Assembly (NCBI GenBank): GCA_963573305.1
Contig: OY754329.1
Coordinates: 17,823,200-17,887,199 of the forward strand
DNA length: 64,000 bases
DNA from: Pyrrhosoma nymphula
Taxonomy: Eukaryota; Arthropoda; Insecta; Odonata; Coenagrionidae
Direction of reading: 5' to 3'
The first letter of the stretch is position 1. Each line of letters starts with the position of its first letter. Made by a program: the position numbers and the translations under genes. Below the pieces are notes generated by a model that searched no databases, was not told the DNA's origin, and saw nothing but the letters and a program-made list of their open reading frames with translations. Positions 21,531-31,579 of the stretch are shown piece by piece.

Positions 21531-21839
21531 ATGAGAGCAGCAAGATTTGTGAAAAGTTGTTATGATAAACTTTGCAGTGTTGCCGAATTGTTGAAGGAAT
21601 TAGGGTGGGAATCTCTAACTCATCGAAGGGAGAAATACAGGTTTAATCTTATGCGCAAGTTCGGAGCAGACAGTTTTTTGCCGGACGTTCAACATATACT
21701 GCTAGAGCCAACGAACTACGGTGGGAGCGATCACAGGAATAAAATAAAGGAAATTGATTGCAGAACCGTTAGATTTAAAATGTCATTTTTCCCACGCACA
21801 ATAAGGGATCATAATAGTTGTGATAGATCAATCATATGA
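21531..21839 (+). pseudogene. Non-LTR reverse transcriptase C-terminus (CR1/L2-like)
   Basis: The 102-codon open frame reads RAARFVKSCYDKLCSVAELL, KELGWESLTHRREKYR and MSFFPRTIRDHNS. In CR1/L2/jockey-type elements the end of the reverse transcriptase has RAARFVxxxYxxxxSVxxML, LxWxxLxxRRxxxRL and YxxSFFPRTIRxWNxLP. All three blocks are here, with WN replaced by HN. Residues beyond this are lost at the stop. Nothing of the palm domain remains, so it cannot act. Confidence 0.75.
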
Positions 21840-22239
21840 AACTCCCACCCTCAATAGGTAGAGGAAATTCTCACTTGTTCTTAATAACACAACATCATTA
21901 CTAACACTTCACACCGGTCGATTTGTCCGGCATTATTTTACTATATTTTGTTCTCTGCATGAAGTAGCATTCATAAATTAACAGTATTAGTAATATTAAC
22001 CTGTAGATGTGTCTATTGCATTGGTCTGCATGTTTGCATGTTCATTTACGTATCACTCTCCCAGTTTCCGGTAGGACTGCGCACTGTTCTCCTGACTGCT
22101 TTTTGGCCTGCGCCTAGCGCCAGGGGAAGCGTGCGAGGTTCTGATTTGTGCTGGGACGAGTGCTGCATGCCTGGTGTGGAATCACCCCGTGCCACACACG
22201 CTAGGGGTGACTTGTACGGTACTTCGTAGATGTAGATAG
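21531..22239 (+). mobile_element. LINE 3' fragment with GTAGAT tail
   Basis: A reverse transcriptase C-terminus (21531-21839) is followed by about 400 bp of untranslated sequence shared with 11014-11318 (inverse) and 50553-50933. It ends ACTTCGTAGATGTAGATAG. The two other copies lack the coding part because they are more severely 5'-truncated. This copy links the orphan repeats to their parent LINE. Confidence 0.75.
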
Positions 22240-22634
22240 ATGTTAAAATACAGCAGAGCAGAGCACTGTAGTAGATTCAGTCACTTACGCACTTATCAGT
22301 ATTGGAATAAATGGCTGTGAAACAGTTTTAAAGTTTTTCTTAAACAGTTCCGATATTGGTTTCCGCTAGTATCCTTGTTCACAGGTGGGAAGAAAACTAA
22401 TACTGATGAGGAGACCGAGGACAAGATGTAGGGTAAGGTAGGAGAGGGAAGGAGGGGAAGGAGAGAGGAAGGAGAGGGAAAAGGTGAAAGAAAGAGAATT
22501 GGAATAATATAAATGTGTTAACACAATGGTGGTGTAAAGATTGCCGTACCATTAGCCGTCGTCAGCTCGGAACTTATTCACGAAATGATGGAAATATTTT
22601 GATAAAATGCATCTTTTTTTATTGTCTCCGGTCT
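22240..22634. other. No gene recognised; purine-rich tract 22430-22500
   Basis: A GA-rich run (GGGAAGGAGGGGAAGGAGAG and similar) covers about 70 bases. Nothing else assignable. Confidence 0.4.
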
Positions 22635-23188
22635 TTAAGGTGGTTTGAGCGAGATAGTTCCCTAGTCATAATGGAGACCATATTCAAATTTTATTTTTTT
22701 ATGCCAGCGTCAGTAAGAAGTATGAAATAAATATTGTAATATTAATGGCGCAAAGATATAGTTATGTATGATCAAAATTCGCAGTAATTAAATAAATAAA
22801 GCTACATAAGTCTCTAATTTGACTCATTTTTTCCCGCCGTACGTTTTAAAACCCTTCAAAACTGAAGGTTTATTTGCGATTCTGTCAAAATAACTCTGGT
22901 GAGTAATAGATTATTTTTTATAAATAGTTGAGAAAACATTCAATCTACACACCGTTTGTTTTTTGACAAAATCTAGGTGTCAGAAGTTCCTAATTTGTTT
23001 ATTATTCTCCCTCTGGAGCGCACAGCCATAATCTATCCCATGTAAAACAGCTTATATTCTCAGGCAAATTGCTCGAAAAGTAGTTCGGCAAGGGGTTGAT
23101 ATTTTCATATAATTGGAAAAATGAGTTTTTTTTCTTTAAAAAGAGGCCAAATTCTAGATGAAGTGATTTTTCGCTCAAACTACCTTAA
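22635..23188 (+). mobile_element. TTTGAGCGA MITE, copy 3
   Basis: TTAAGGTGGTTTGAGCGAGA at the left and TTTTCGCTCAAACTACCTTAA at the right, with TTAA at both borders (22635-22638, 23185-23188). 554 bp; a good reference copy for the family. Confidence 0.9.
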
Positions 23189-24190
23189 TAGAATTTCCAC
23201 TCGTCGTTTTTTGCAAGGATATTCCGCTTAAATAAAGTCATTCCCGTCATAAAAAATCTTTCCCCCCAAACCTTTCTTAAGATGTCTATTTAAAAACTAT
23301 CCCTTGAAATCAACATGAAATGGGTACATAAACCTCAAATAACATTACTAGCGCTTATAGATAGGTAATGGACATTAATAAGTCGCTTTAAAATTGAAAT
23401 TATGGTAAATAAAGTAGGAATGAGCAAGCCATTGTATTGCAGACTGCAAGCTGGCAGCGCATGTTGAGATTTTTTGTATGGGCCCGATGCTATTCATCAG
23501 TTATGGAAAAAGACCATAGGAAGAAAAAAGCAATGAAATGTAGAAAAATAGAGCATGTGGCATTGAAAAATAATTATCTAATGTGATCTCGATCCCCGTG
23601 ATTTCCGGAACGTTGCTAATTATTCATTATCAATCATGTCGTTTAAATGAAATATTACATTTCTTTAGTGCCATTAATCCAGCCGTCCTGCCGCTTAAAA
23701 GGTCATTCACCCCTTCGATTACGAAGCATCGAGTGTTCATTCTCGCATACGATGCGCGCTCTACTCACCGCATGAGTAACTTCCATAGTGGCGTCTCCTT
23801 CACAGCACTTCAAGCTTCGTACAGATTTTTTCAATGGTTTGTCAAGGAGCGGATGAGTAAGTAACTATCTTTTTCAACTTAAGTTCTTCTTTTTTACATT
23901 TAAAAATTTATTTCTAATTTCGAGGACTTGAATTGGTTTTACAGGGAAGCAAGCATCAATCGTTACTGTTCGATCCACCAAATTCGAAATGATCACCAGG
24001 AATTTTCGGTCAAAATACATCAAAGAACGATATGCATTTTAGCTTCATTGGACTTACGTAAAAAAACACCTTTCGAGCTGCAACCCAAACTTTCTCTCTT
24101 CTTTCAACGCAATGGTGAGGGCAGGTCATTGAGGCAATCATTATGAACTGATGATGACAACAATGCAGAGAAATCTTAGTGAATACAGGA
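23189..24190. other. No gene recognised
   Basis: Frames at 23583-23864 and 23928-24146 have no recognised domain. Unassigned AT-rich sequence. Confidence 0.4.
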
Positions 24191-24717
24191 GGTTCGGTGG
24201 TTTCACTCAACTTAAGAAAATTCGACGAAACTTGCTCTGGAAGCATTACTTATTTTGTCTTAAATATACCTGATTTTTTTTCAGAATTATTTACACGAAG
24301 ATTACTTAAGATATTTGACCGAGAAGTGGACAAAACATTACATGGGTTCTTATGGAAACACAAGGTACGAGTGGCTTAATTCATCAAAAAGAACCTTTTT
24401 CTAGAAAAGAATAAGAAAAACAAAAATAATAAAAATAAATTATATCTATGATTTGCATAAATTATTCTATTGATGATTTAAGTTATTTTTGTTTTTCTTA
24501 TTCTGAACTAGAAAACGTTCTTTTCGATGAATAAAGCTAGTCGCACCTCGCGTTCCCATAAGAACCCATGTAATTTCATGCCCACTTCCACATCAAATAT
24601 CCTAAGAAATCTATGGTAAATATTTTGAAAAAATTCAGGTAGCTTTAGGGAAACATAATTAATGCTTCCAGCAATTTTCGTCGAATTCCCATTAAGTTAA
24701 GAGTGAGACCATCGAAC
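24191..24717. mobile_element. Fold-back element, copy 1 (long inverted repeat)
   Basis: It starts GGTTCGGTGGTTTCACTCAA and ends GAGTGAGACCATCGAACGTC. Nearly the whole 527 bp is two arms of about 250 bp (for example CATGGGTTCTTATGGAAACA against its inverse GCGTTCCCATAAGAACCCAT) with a short AT-rich turn near 24440-24460. Matches 41325-41853. No lasting ORF. Confidence 0.8.
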
Positions 24718-25130
24718 GTCCTTAATCCTTCAACGGTATATAATTACCAAAGATAGAGATTGGTCGATGACTTTCAGGGACAGCCGTCGCCTAAATCCAA
24801 GCAACTAAGTGATTGAACTTTTCAGTAAACTTATGCAGAATAAAGAACTATATAAACAAGTTTCTCGCCTTTCCTGGGGGGGGGGGGGGTGATTTTCATA
24901 CGCCGCGGGGTTTAGTACGTGGTGAGCCGAAATATACGCTGCATTAATATATCACGCTGCGGTCTGTCCCACATAAAAAACACTTGGAAAGTCCTTTGAG
25001 TGACGTGGTTTATGTTAAATTCTGGTAGACCTATATATATACTTAGACCCATTCCTTAGCTGTTGAAAAGGAAAATTTTATATTCGAAAGTCGCCGGATC
25101 GCCATATTTTTATCGATAGACATCAGTGAA
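24718..25130. other. No gene recognised; G run at 24877-24890
   Basis: Contains a run of about 14 G at 24877-24890. Otherwise unassigned. Confidence 0.4.
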
Positions 25131-25620
25131 GTATGGGAAAAATAAAAAAAGCAGAATTAAACTTTCATGGAGAGACAATCAGCATGCTCCGCTTCGCTGA
25201 TGGCGTAAAAATTCTGCCCGAAAAGAACGAAGAGCTGGTGAGAATGCTGAATCACCATGAAAAAACTATGAATAAATACAAAATGATGATAAATGCAAAG
25301 AAAACTTAAAAACAGTGGAAAAAATCCAGACGACAGTCACCATAAGGATTGGATATCAAAAACTACAGCAAATGAAGGAGCTGTGCTATCCGGGAAGTAG
25401 GATCACTAGTGATGGAAGAAGCAATAACGATATAGTGAGTACAGTAGCGAAAGCCAAGGAGAAATTCTATCAAAATAAGAATCTGCAGACAACCAGTGGT
25501 ACAACCTTGAAAATACGGGAGCACTTCGATAAAACGTACATTTGAAGCAAACTCATATATGTGGCTGTAAAGCATGGACGACAACTACAACAGAAGGGAA
25601 ATTGTGAAATGAAACCTATA
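25131..25620 (+). pseudogene. Non-LTR reverse transcriptase fragment (palm to thumb)
   Basis: The plus strand reads ISMLRFADGVKILPEKNEEL, MLNHHEKTMNKYKMMINAKK, then in another frame KELCYPGSRITSDGRSN, IVSTVAKAKEKFYQNKNLQT, LKIREHFDKTYI and a decayed VWLYGCEAW-like end. The first block is the catalytic palm (FADD in active enzymes; here FADG, so one catalytic aspartate is lost). The rest is the conserved YLGSxITSDGRxxxDI...KxxFxxKxxLL pattern of RTE/jockey-like insect LINEs. Frameshifts separate the blocks. Confidence 0.75.
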
Positions 25621-26186
25621 ACTTAGAATCAGTTTAATTAACTTTAAAGATCTCATGGCTGATTTTACTGCTAAAAATTCACAAAGAAAAATAAGTTTGT
25701 CTGATTTTTAAGCTTACCGTGGCGTGGATTTTCCATGTTATATAAATTATGTATCTAATAAATAATAATTTCACAGAATTTATTTTGTTTTTTAATCATC
25801 CTGATCGCGTGGTCTTTTATTAATTAATTTTATATTTTAAAAATAAATTATACATTTGAATATATGTAGGTTTTGTAAGTATGAATGACGAAAAAAATAT
25901 AAGTAATGGTCTGAAATTATTATTTGAATTAGCAATCTAAAAAATAGTTGAATCGCGTATCTTGTGTAATTATTTGAAATGTGATTATGTTGCCCTTATG
26001 AGGGCCACACACTATCTCAGAACCAGGGGCATCTCGTTTCCAAAAGACGGCCCTGCCAAAACTGTGTAACTCAAATATTTACAAGAAGTGCGTCGTCTCG
26101 CTTCGGCATATTGAATTAATAACCATGAACTACCGAATCAGAAAATTTGAGCTCGATTGGCCACCCGACGGTCGTGTATTTACCTT
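25621..26186. other. No gene recognised
   Basis: Very AT-rich; probably LINE 3' sequence at the left but no tail could be placed. Confidence 0.35.
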
Positions 26187-26308
26187 GTTAGTAATTCCAC
26201 GGAAACTATTAAAGACCTAGGTTTCGACTTATTAAGTCATTATCAGGCCTTATGATGACTTCATAGATCGAAACCTAGGTCGTTAATTAAGTTTATGTAG
26301 AATTACTA
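26187..26308. mobile_element. Hairpin element with hammerhead-like core
   Basis: Outer arms TTAGTAATTCCACGGAAACT and ATGTAGAATTACTAA pair, as do GACCTAGGTTTCGA and TCGAAACCTAGGTC. On the minus strand the inner region reads CCTGATAATGACTTAATAAG then TCGAAACCTAGGTC: a one-base-off CTGANGA, a perfect GACTT/AAGTC helix, GAAAC and a CCTAGG palindrome. Confidence 0.65.
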
Positions 26309-27018
26309 AGTTACAGGTTGCATTTAACCATATTAAGCAAGTTCCACAAAGTTCGGCCTGGCACAAACAGTACAACGGAAGGGTTGGAAAAATTGAAAAT
26401 GTGGTATAATCGACGAAAGATGTCGATGGAATGAACAACAATGAATAATTCTAAGAAGAGTTGAGAGATGCTTAATAAAACAAAACTGAAGGCAAACTAA
26501 TTGGGCACGTTCTGTGGTAACACAGCCGCTTGAAAACATTAATGAAAGGAGAAATGAATGAAAAGAATTACTGATGAAGAGCAACGATGGAATACATTAT
26601 TTTTAAGTCATCTACTGATTAAAGGTAGGCTTCATCGAAAGACAGAAAATCCTCCAGATTTTTACACGAGAGGGGCCCTAACTACATCTAGTATTTCTTT
26701 CTTCATCTCCACGTACGTCCTACCCTTCTTCATCCCGTCCTCTCTCCAGTCACATACCCTGCCTACCTCTAATCTCTTCCAGAAGTTTCCTCTCCTCACC
26801 AACCATACCACGCAATTCCTTATTTGTCTCCCTTTCCGTTCATCACACCTCCTCCAACCTGCTCCACACCCACGATCAGGAAAACAGTTGAGGACGTACA
26901 AATAACACTTGAATGAAGCGGTAATCTGAAATGAGAGTGGAGAGCTGCAACAAGCCAATTCTCGGGTTGATAACAGCTGATGATGTTCGCGACGTTTTCT
27001 GAGAAAGAAAAATACCAA
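26309..27018. other. No recognised gene; pyrimidine-rich ORF stretch
   Basis: The plus strand 26650-26880 is C/T rich and both strands are open (115 and 118 codons). The minus frame has a charged block but I cannot place it in a family. It resembles in style the C/T-rich block at 62100-62430. Confidence 0.3.
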
Positions 27019-27111
27019 GAGAACGTTGGATCGTAGTTTTCCGTGGCGTTCTGGATTCGTGGATCTCTCCGTTTTCCGGGTTTACGACAGTTTCCTTCAA
27101 CTTACAGTACG

Positions 27112-27790
27112 ACTTCAACCGGGAAGACGGATACCATCTGACTAACGCTTGGAAGAGAGTGTTCCAAAAAACCGGCCAATAACAGTGCAGCAGCGAGAGA
27201 ACGAGGGCTATATAAACGCAGCCAAAGTGCCGATATCGGTACTTCGAGACTAATCTACGACATGTATATTAAAACAAAACTATTATATGCCACACCCGCA
27301 TGGGTTGGTTTACTTAATAAAAAGCAAATGGAAACATTGGAAATAACTGAAATTAAAATATTACGATCGATTTTCGAAATACCATACTCTGTTACAAACG
27401 AAAATCTCTACTTGAACTCTGGCATAGTTACATTAAAAACGTAAACCAAAACACAAGTCGAAAACTACTTTAAAAAACTAAAAGGAAGTAGTATAAAGAA
27501 GTTTAATGAGCTGGGTGAGAACAAGGTACAAGAAAGGGATAGATATAAGAGGCCTGAAAAAGCACGTCTTCTTTAAATGGCATGTGATGCCTAAAAAATA
27601 GGGAAGAAAAAGAAGTTGGTCACAGAGCAAAATCTTAAATCGTTTAAGAAACCTCTGAAATATAGCTGCTCCGCAGGGAAGAACCACTCGATATCGGCAC
27701 TTCGACCTGAAGACGCCTGGTGGAAACCCGGCGAAACTGTCGTCAACCTATGACTACCAATAGGCGGAAACCCGGAAAATGGAGAGATCC
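27112..27790 (+). mobile_element. Penelope-like remnant interrupted by a LINE
   Basis: 27115-27178 encodes FNREDGYHLTNAWKRVF and a stop, the end of a Penelope-like endonuclease. After a LINE insertion at 27248-27689 the element resumes with CCTGAAGACGCC, then GGCGAAACTGTCG (27706-27740), the block also seen at 7380-7410 and 62440-62465. AACCCGGAAAATGGAGAGAT at about 27769 is inverted relative to ATCTCTCCGTTTTCCGGGTT at 27062, so the remnant has inverted flanks. Confidence 0.6.
27248..27689 (+). mobile_element. Jockey-type LINE fragment with 16-bp target duplication
   Basis: Flanked by GATATCGGTACTTCGA (27232-27247) and GATATCGGCACTTCGA (27690-27705), a 16-bp duplication with one mismatch. 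The coding part (27262-27444 and on, after one stop) reads TKLLYATPAWVGLLNKKQME, TLEITEIKILRSIFEIPY and VTNENLYLNSGIVTLKT. This is the jockey reverse transcriptase tail (LYASPVWGxxxxxxxxxLQxxQNKxLRxIxxxPxYVxN). 442 bp, 5'-truncated. Confidence 0.7.
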
Positions 27791-28639
27791 ACGAACTCCA
27801 AGAGAACTTTTGGGAAGCTTAACGTCGAATCTCCCCCGGGCTATTCCGATCAAAGCGAAAGTTTTTTACTCCGAAATATTCACGCCAGGTCATCACGTTC
27901 AACGCTGACCGCCGATCGGAAATGGCGGTGGGTGGGCGGTTTTGCACTTTCTCCTTAGGCATGGGAACGGGTACCTCTCTATGGTTGCTGGCTATGCTGA
28001 ATTTAACCCATAAGAGATTGCGAGATGTCACCATGGGTATACGTCAGGAAAGCACCAATTCTTTCTCCTCTGAAATTATTCTGATTCACAAAGTGTTTCT
28101 TTTTCAAAATTTCCCTGAGTTTCTTTGATTTAAACGTAACTTAATGGAATTTGTTGTACAATCTGAAATGAAAGCAAAAAACGTGGTTATTCCACATAAA
28201 CTAAAAAAATATTCTTCGTGAATCAACAGAAGTTCTGCTTTCATTTTAATATTTCCTGAATTTTCCCGAGTTTTTTAAATAGCCCGTCCTTGCAAATCGG
28301 TCGCCGCAATTTTTTCCCTCGTGATTTATATTTACTGGTATTCCGCCAGTCAACATCACTTTTCGCGTGGTCCATTTGCTTTCGACAATGAAAGCGTCTC
28401 TGGATATCTGTCGAGAGTTGATGATAACCACGGCACTTTTCCTGGAATTGCGAGGAAGATAGGGAGATTCTTCCCAAGGAATTATGAGATTTCAAGTGAT
28501 TATTTAGTATTAGATTCCCGAGATTTTTTTCCACGAAAATTTGAAATACATGGAGAATCTTTATTTTTCGTGTGCCTAACGTATGATTGTAGCAGAAAAC
28601 TAAATATTATATTTTTATTATTGTGTACCATTCATACCT
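27791..28639. other. No gene recognised
   Basis: Frames at 27922-28128 and 28321-28534 on either strand show no known motif. Unassigned. Confidence 0.4.
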
Positions 28640-29450
28640 ACATTTTGTTCATAGATTTTACTATGACATACGGTGTAGGAACGAGAGCTGAAACAACCTA
28701 CACTAAAAGCAACTATTCGGCACAACAGAAATGTGGGTGATAAGAAAGATAACGGTCAATACACCTTTGGAGAGAATATGAAACATCGAGTTAAGTTAGC
28801 AGACAAAAATAAACGACTTCATCGACTGGTCAAAAGAGTGCAGAATATACTAGAACCCATATTCCGTGATGAAGGCGTCGCACAGTGGGGCAAAACCCCA
28901 CTTTAGGCGGACAAAAGTCCAAAAATGAAAGTTGGAATTAGGGTTTATGAAATATTAGATTGGGTAACCTGTGATTTGAACTACGTAACGATGTTTTTCA
29001 CATGTTGGTAATTATGCACCTGCGCGCAGAAATGAGTGTCAAAGTGAGAAAAGAGCGCAGCACTGGTCCCACGGACGCAGACGCCGAATTGGACGGTCGA
29101 TTTGAAACTATTAGTACAGCACACTGGTGTACTCGATTTAATTTTTTAAACTTTCAAATAAAATTGTAAAAATAATAAAATTTGCACAAAAATCATTAAA
29201 TATAAAAAATATTGCTAATTTGATATTAGATTTCATTTAAACGATTTTAAAATTACACACACATGCATATTTTGGAGTTGATTGTAAAATATTTGGACTT
29301 TTGTCCGTCTAAAGTGGGGTTTGGCCCCACTGTGCGTCGGTGGTATGGTGAAAGTAAGAAATTGCATGAGATAACATCCCCAATGGCAGGAGACCGATAG
29401 GAAGACCACCAAAAAGATGGCTAGACTGCTGATCCACCTTCCAAGATCAT
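28640..29450 (+). pseudogene. Non-LTR reverse transcriptase C-terminus, split by a Transib-like element
   Basis: Upstream of the insertion the plus strand reads LTYGVGTRAETTYTK-like sequence (compare LTYGAETWTLTKR in RTE/jockey-like LINEs), then VIRKITVNTPLERI (compare YIRRIxGVTxxDRIRN). After the insertion at 28881-29334 it resumes with NGRRPIGRPPKRWLD-like sequence (with stops) at 29360-29435, the usual C-terminal GRRxxGRPxKRWxDD motif. About 350 bp of LINE in total, decayed. Confidence 0.6.
28881..29334. mobile_element. Transib-like non-autonomous element with RSS-like ends
   Basis: Termini are 43-bp inverted repeats with two mismatches, each starting CACAGTGGGGC. The target duplication is CGTCG on both sides (28876-28880, 29335-29339), 5 bp and GC-rich. 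Each end has heptamer CACAGTG, a spacer of exactly 23 bp, then ACAAAAGTC (28911-28919; 29296-29304 inverted). Transib transposons, relatives of RAG1, have 5-bp GC-rich duplications and CACWRTG ends with a nonamer after 23 bp. The interior has one 43-codon frame (29030-29160) of unknown origin and no transposase, so it would need a partner in trans. Confidence 0.85.
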
Positions 29451-29452
29451 AG

Positions 29453-29630
29453 GGGCTATTCTGTATGTTCTCGGAATTTCCGAGCCTCGAAAGTGACGAC
29501 ATTTTGACGTCACAGCCTGTAATTTCAAATAGGGCCATTCCAAAGTTGAAATTTGTCGGTGGAAGTGACGTCACATTCACGGACTTTCCGAGGTTCGACC
29601 GTGCCGAGTCCCTACTGAATAAGGCCCCTG
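29453..29630 (+). mobile_element. Palindromic TGACGTCA MITE, copy 2
   Basis: Starts GGGCTATTCTGTATGTTCTC after TAG at 29450-29452 and ends CTACTGAATAAGGCCCC. Contains TGACGTCA at about 29507 and 29569. Directly followed by copy 3 in the same orientation. Confidence 0.8.
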
Positions 29631-29807
29631 GGGGGCTATTCTGTATGTTCTCGGAATTTCCGAGCCTCAAAAGTGACGACATTTTGACGTCACAGCCTCT
29701 AATTTCAAATAGGGCCACTCAAGAGTTGAGATTTGTCGGTGGAAGTGACGTCACATTCACGGACTTTACGAGTTTCGACCGTGTCGAGTCCCTACTGAAT
29801 AAGACCT
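29631..29807 (+). mobile_element. Palindromic TGACGTCA MITE, copy 3
   Basis: Starts GGGGGCTATTCTGTATGTTC immediately after copy 2 and ends CTACTGAATAAGACCT before TAG (29808-29810). The outer TAG pair (29450-29452 and 29808-29810) brackets both copies together, so the duplication may have arisen after insertion. Confidence 0.8.
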
Positions 29808-29810
29808 TAG

Positions 29811-30271
29811 GACTAATTTTCAGGTAAAGACCGACGACTCGCCTAATTCAAACACGAAGAAGAAGATTTGTGCTTTGGTCGCGATAGGCTTGTCGATAAA
29901 TTGATAGGATTATTGAGAGATTTCTGGAAGGGTCCACTCTCCGAGAAGTTGAATTCAAAGACAAACTGACGCTTATATTGGACTAAATTGATTCATTAAA
30001 AGTTGTTCGCAATGATGTGTGTTTGAATATTCCGCCACCCTGGAGAAGTCGGACCCTGAACTTTTATCATTCGGATCGGCTGACGACCTTGTCACCTGGC
30101 AACCCCGACCAGACCAAATTCGATTATTCCCTTTGGATTTTCCGTGTAATGAAGCCATTCTTCGACCGCTCAATGGTCAGGCTAAACGAATTGATGAATT
30201 TTTGAAGCTGACTCCAAAATTCAGGGAGGCAATCAGGTGGGTGGGAAATTGGACGGAGGGCACTCCATAAA
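29811..30271. other. No gene recognised
   Basis: Overlapping frames at 30017-30270 show no recognisable motif. Confidence 0.4.
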
Positions 30272-30596
30272 GGGCTCGTTCATAAACTACGTTACCATCT
30301 ATCTTCTATCTTCATTTTGTACAGGCTTCAGTGTGCTGCTGCCTTTATGTTCCCTTTTTAGCTCAAGACTCCCTGGACTAAGGAAACCTTTAAAGGGCGG
30401 GGGTTGTGTGCGTGTAATTTTATTATTTGGGTTGCTGCGTGTACATAAATTACTATTGGTTTTCTTTTTTTACATCATGCTCGGGATTTTATTATTTTTT
30501 ATATACCTATATATTTTTGTTTTTTTGTAATGCATTGAATAAGTTGTTAATTTCTTTTATTATTATTAGCGTATTCTCCCAATAATGAAAGACGTT

Positions 30597-31175
30597 AAGC
30601 AAACAACTCAATCAAGATTTCTTCGGGTTCTTCTTGTTGCTCCAATAGGCTTTCATTCTTTCCGAGTGGGCTTGTTTTCGTTCTTCCGACCACTTCGGTC
30701 TATATTGTTTCTCCTTTGGTGGTTGCTCTGATTTAACTTCCCATTTGTTTACTTTGTGTGTGAAGGTGTCTCTTTCTAAAATGTCTGTTGCGCATATGTT
30801 CGCGTTTTTGAGGTCCTTTCGAAGTTATTCTAGCCAAGGTGTTGAATTCTTAAGTGAGGTTACATAATCTAGAATCTTTTTTGTCGATCGATTTTCTGGT
30901 AGTCTACTGAGATGACCAAATAATCTCATTCGTCTTTTCTTAATGTCACATTCAATGTTTGAAAATGTTTATGTTGTTTTGATTGATTGTAGTTTATTTT
31001 GATAGATTGTAGTAACCGTCTTGTGTATATATTTTGCTCCTAGGATTTTTCTGATGATCTTCCTCTCTTGTTTTTTTATTTCTTCCAGTTCTTCTTTTCT
31101 GTTAAGTGTCAGTGTTTCGCTTGCGTAAAGGACTGCTGGTTTTATGTAAGTGTTGTAATGCCGAATTTTAATTTC
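30597..31175 (-). pseudogene. Non-LTR reverse transcriptase C-terminal region
   Basis: Minus-strand translation: IRHYNTYIKPAVLYASETLT, LNRKEELEEIKKQERKIIRK, ILGAKY, then MRLFGHLSRLPENRSTKKIL, WLE, LRKDLKNANICATDILERDT and a basic end PKWSEERKQAHSERMKAYW. It follows the usual insect RTE/jockey-like order (KPxxLYASETLxxNRK, RxxFGHLxRM, basic tail). Only two in-frame stops interrupt about 190 codons (after KTT and after WLE), so the copy is relatively young. The FADD active site is missing. Confidence 0.75.
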
Positions 31176-31208
31176 TTTTATTACTTAATTTATTTTTTCT
31201 CTTTTTTT

Positions 31209-31250
31209 AATATATATATATATATATATATTTATACATATATATAAATC
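31209..31250. repeat. TA-rich microsatellite
   Basis: AATATATATATATATATATA followed by TATTTATACATATATATAAA, simple sequence inside the LINE insertion. Confidence 0.9.
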
Positions 31251-31579
31251 CCTTTATTATCTTTTCTCAAATCAAGGATGTGGTGTGGTGGTTGTTTTGA
31301 TTAGTGAGAGTATGTTAATTTATTATTTTGTTTTTCTGCTAGTCTGGTAGAGGGGGTTCGAGATATCTCGGAGGTAACTCGGAGGCTAAAGGCCTTTAGG
31401 TTAAACTACGTTACCAACTTAGGGGGAGGGGGTCGCCAAAAACCTACGGCGTATAACGATGGGGTTCGCATAAAGTAACGTAGCTGTTACAATGCGCCTG
31501 TTTATGTTTCTTACTCGTCAACATCGCTTCGACAATACTACAGAGTTAAACATGAGGAAGGGCGCGCGAGGTGTTTCAT

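Larger units (their letters stand above)
30298..31401 (-). mobile_element. LINE insertion with 15-bp target duplication
   Basis: TAAACTACGTTACCA occurs at 30283-30297 and again at 31402-31416, bordering the LINE exactly. On the minus strand the 3' end is GAAGATAGAAGATAGA next to 30298. A TA microsatellite lies at 31209-31231 and separates the coding part from the 5' side. Confidence 0.75.

Noticed and set aside
26662..27018. Minus-strand ORF as a LINE ORF1
   Set aside because: Charged composition only; no zinc knuckle, coiled-coil register or other family marker could be confirmed by eye.
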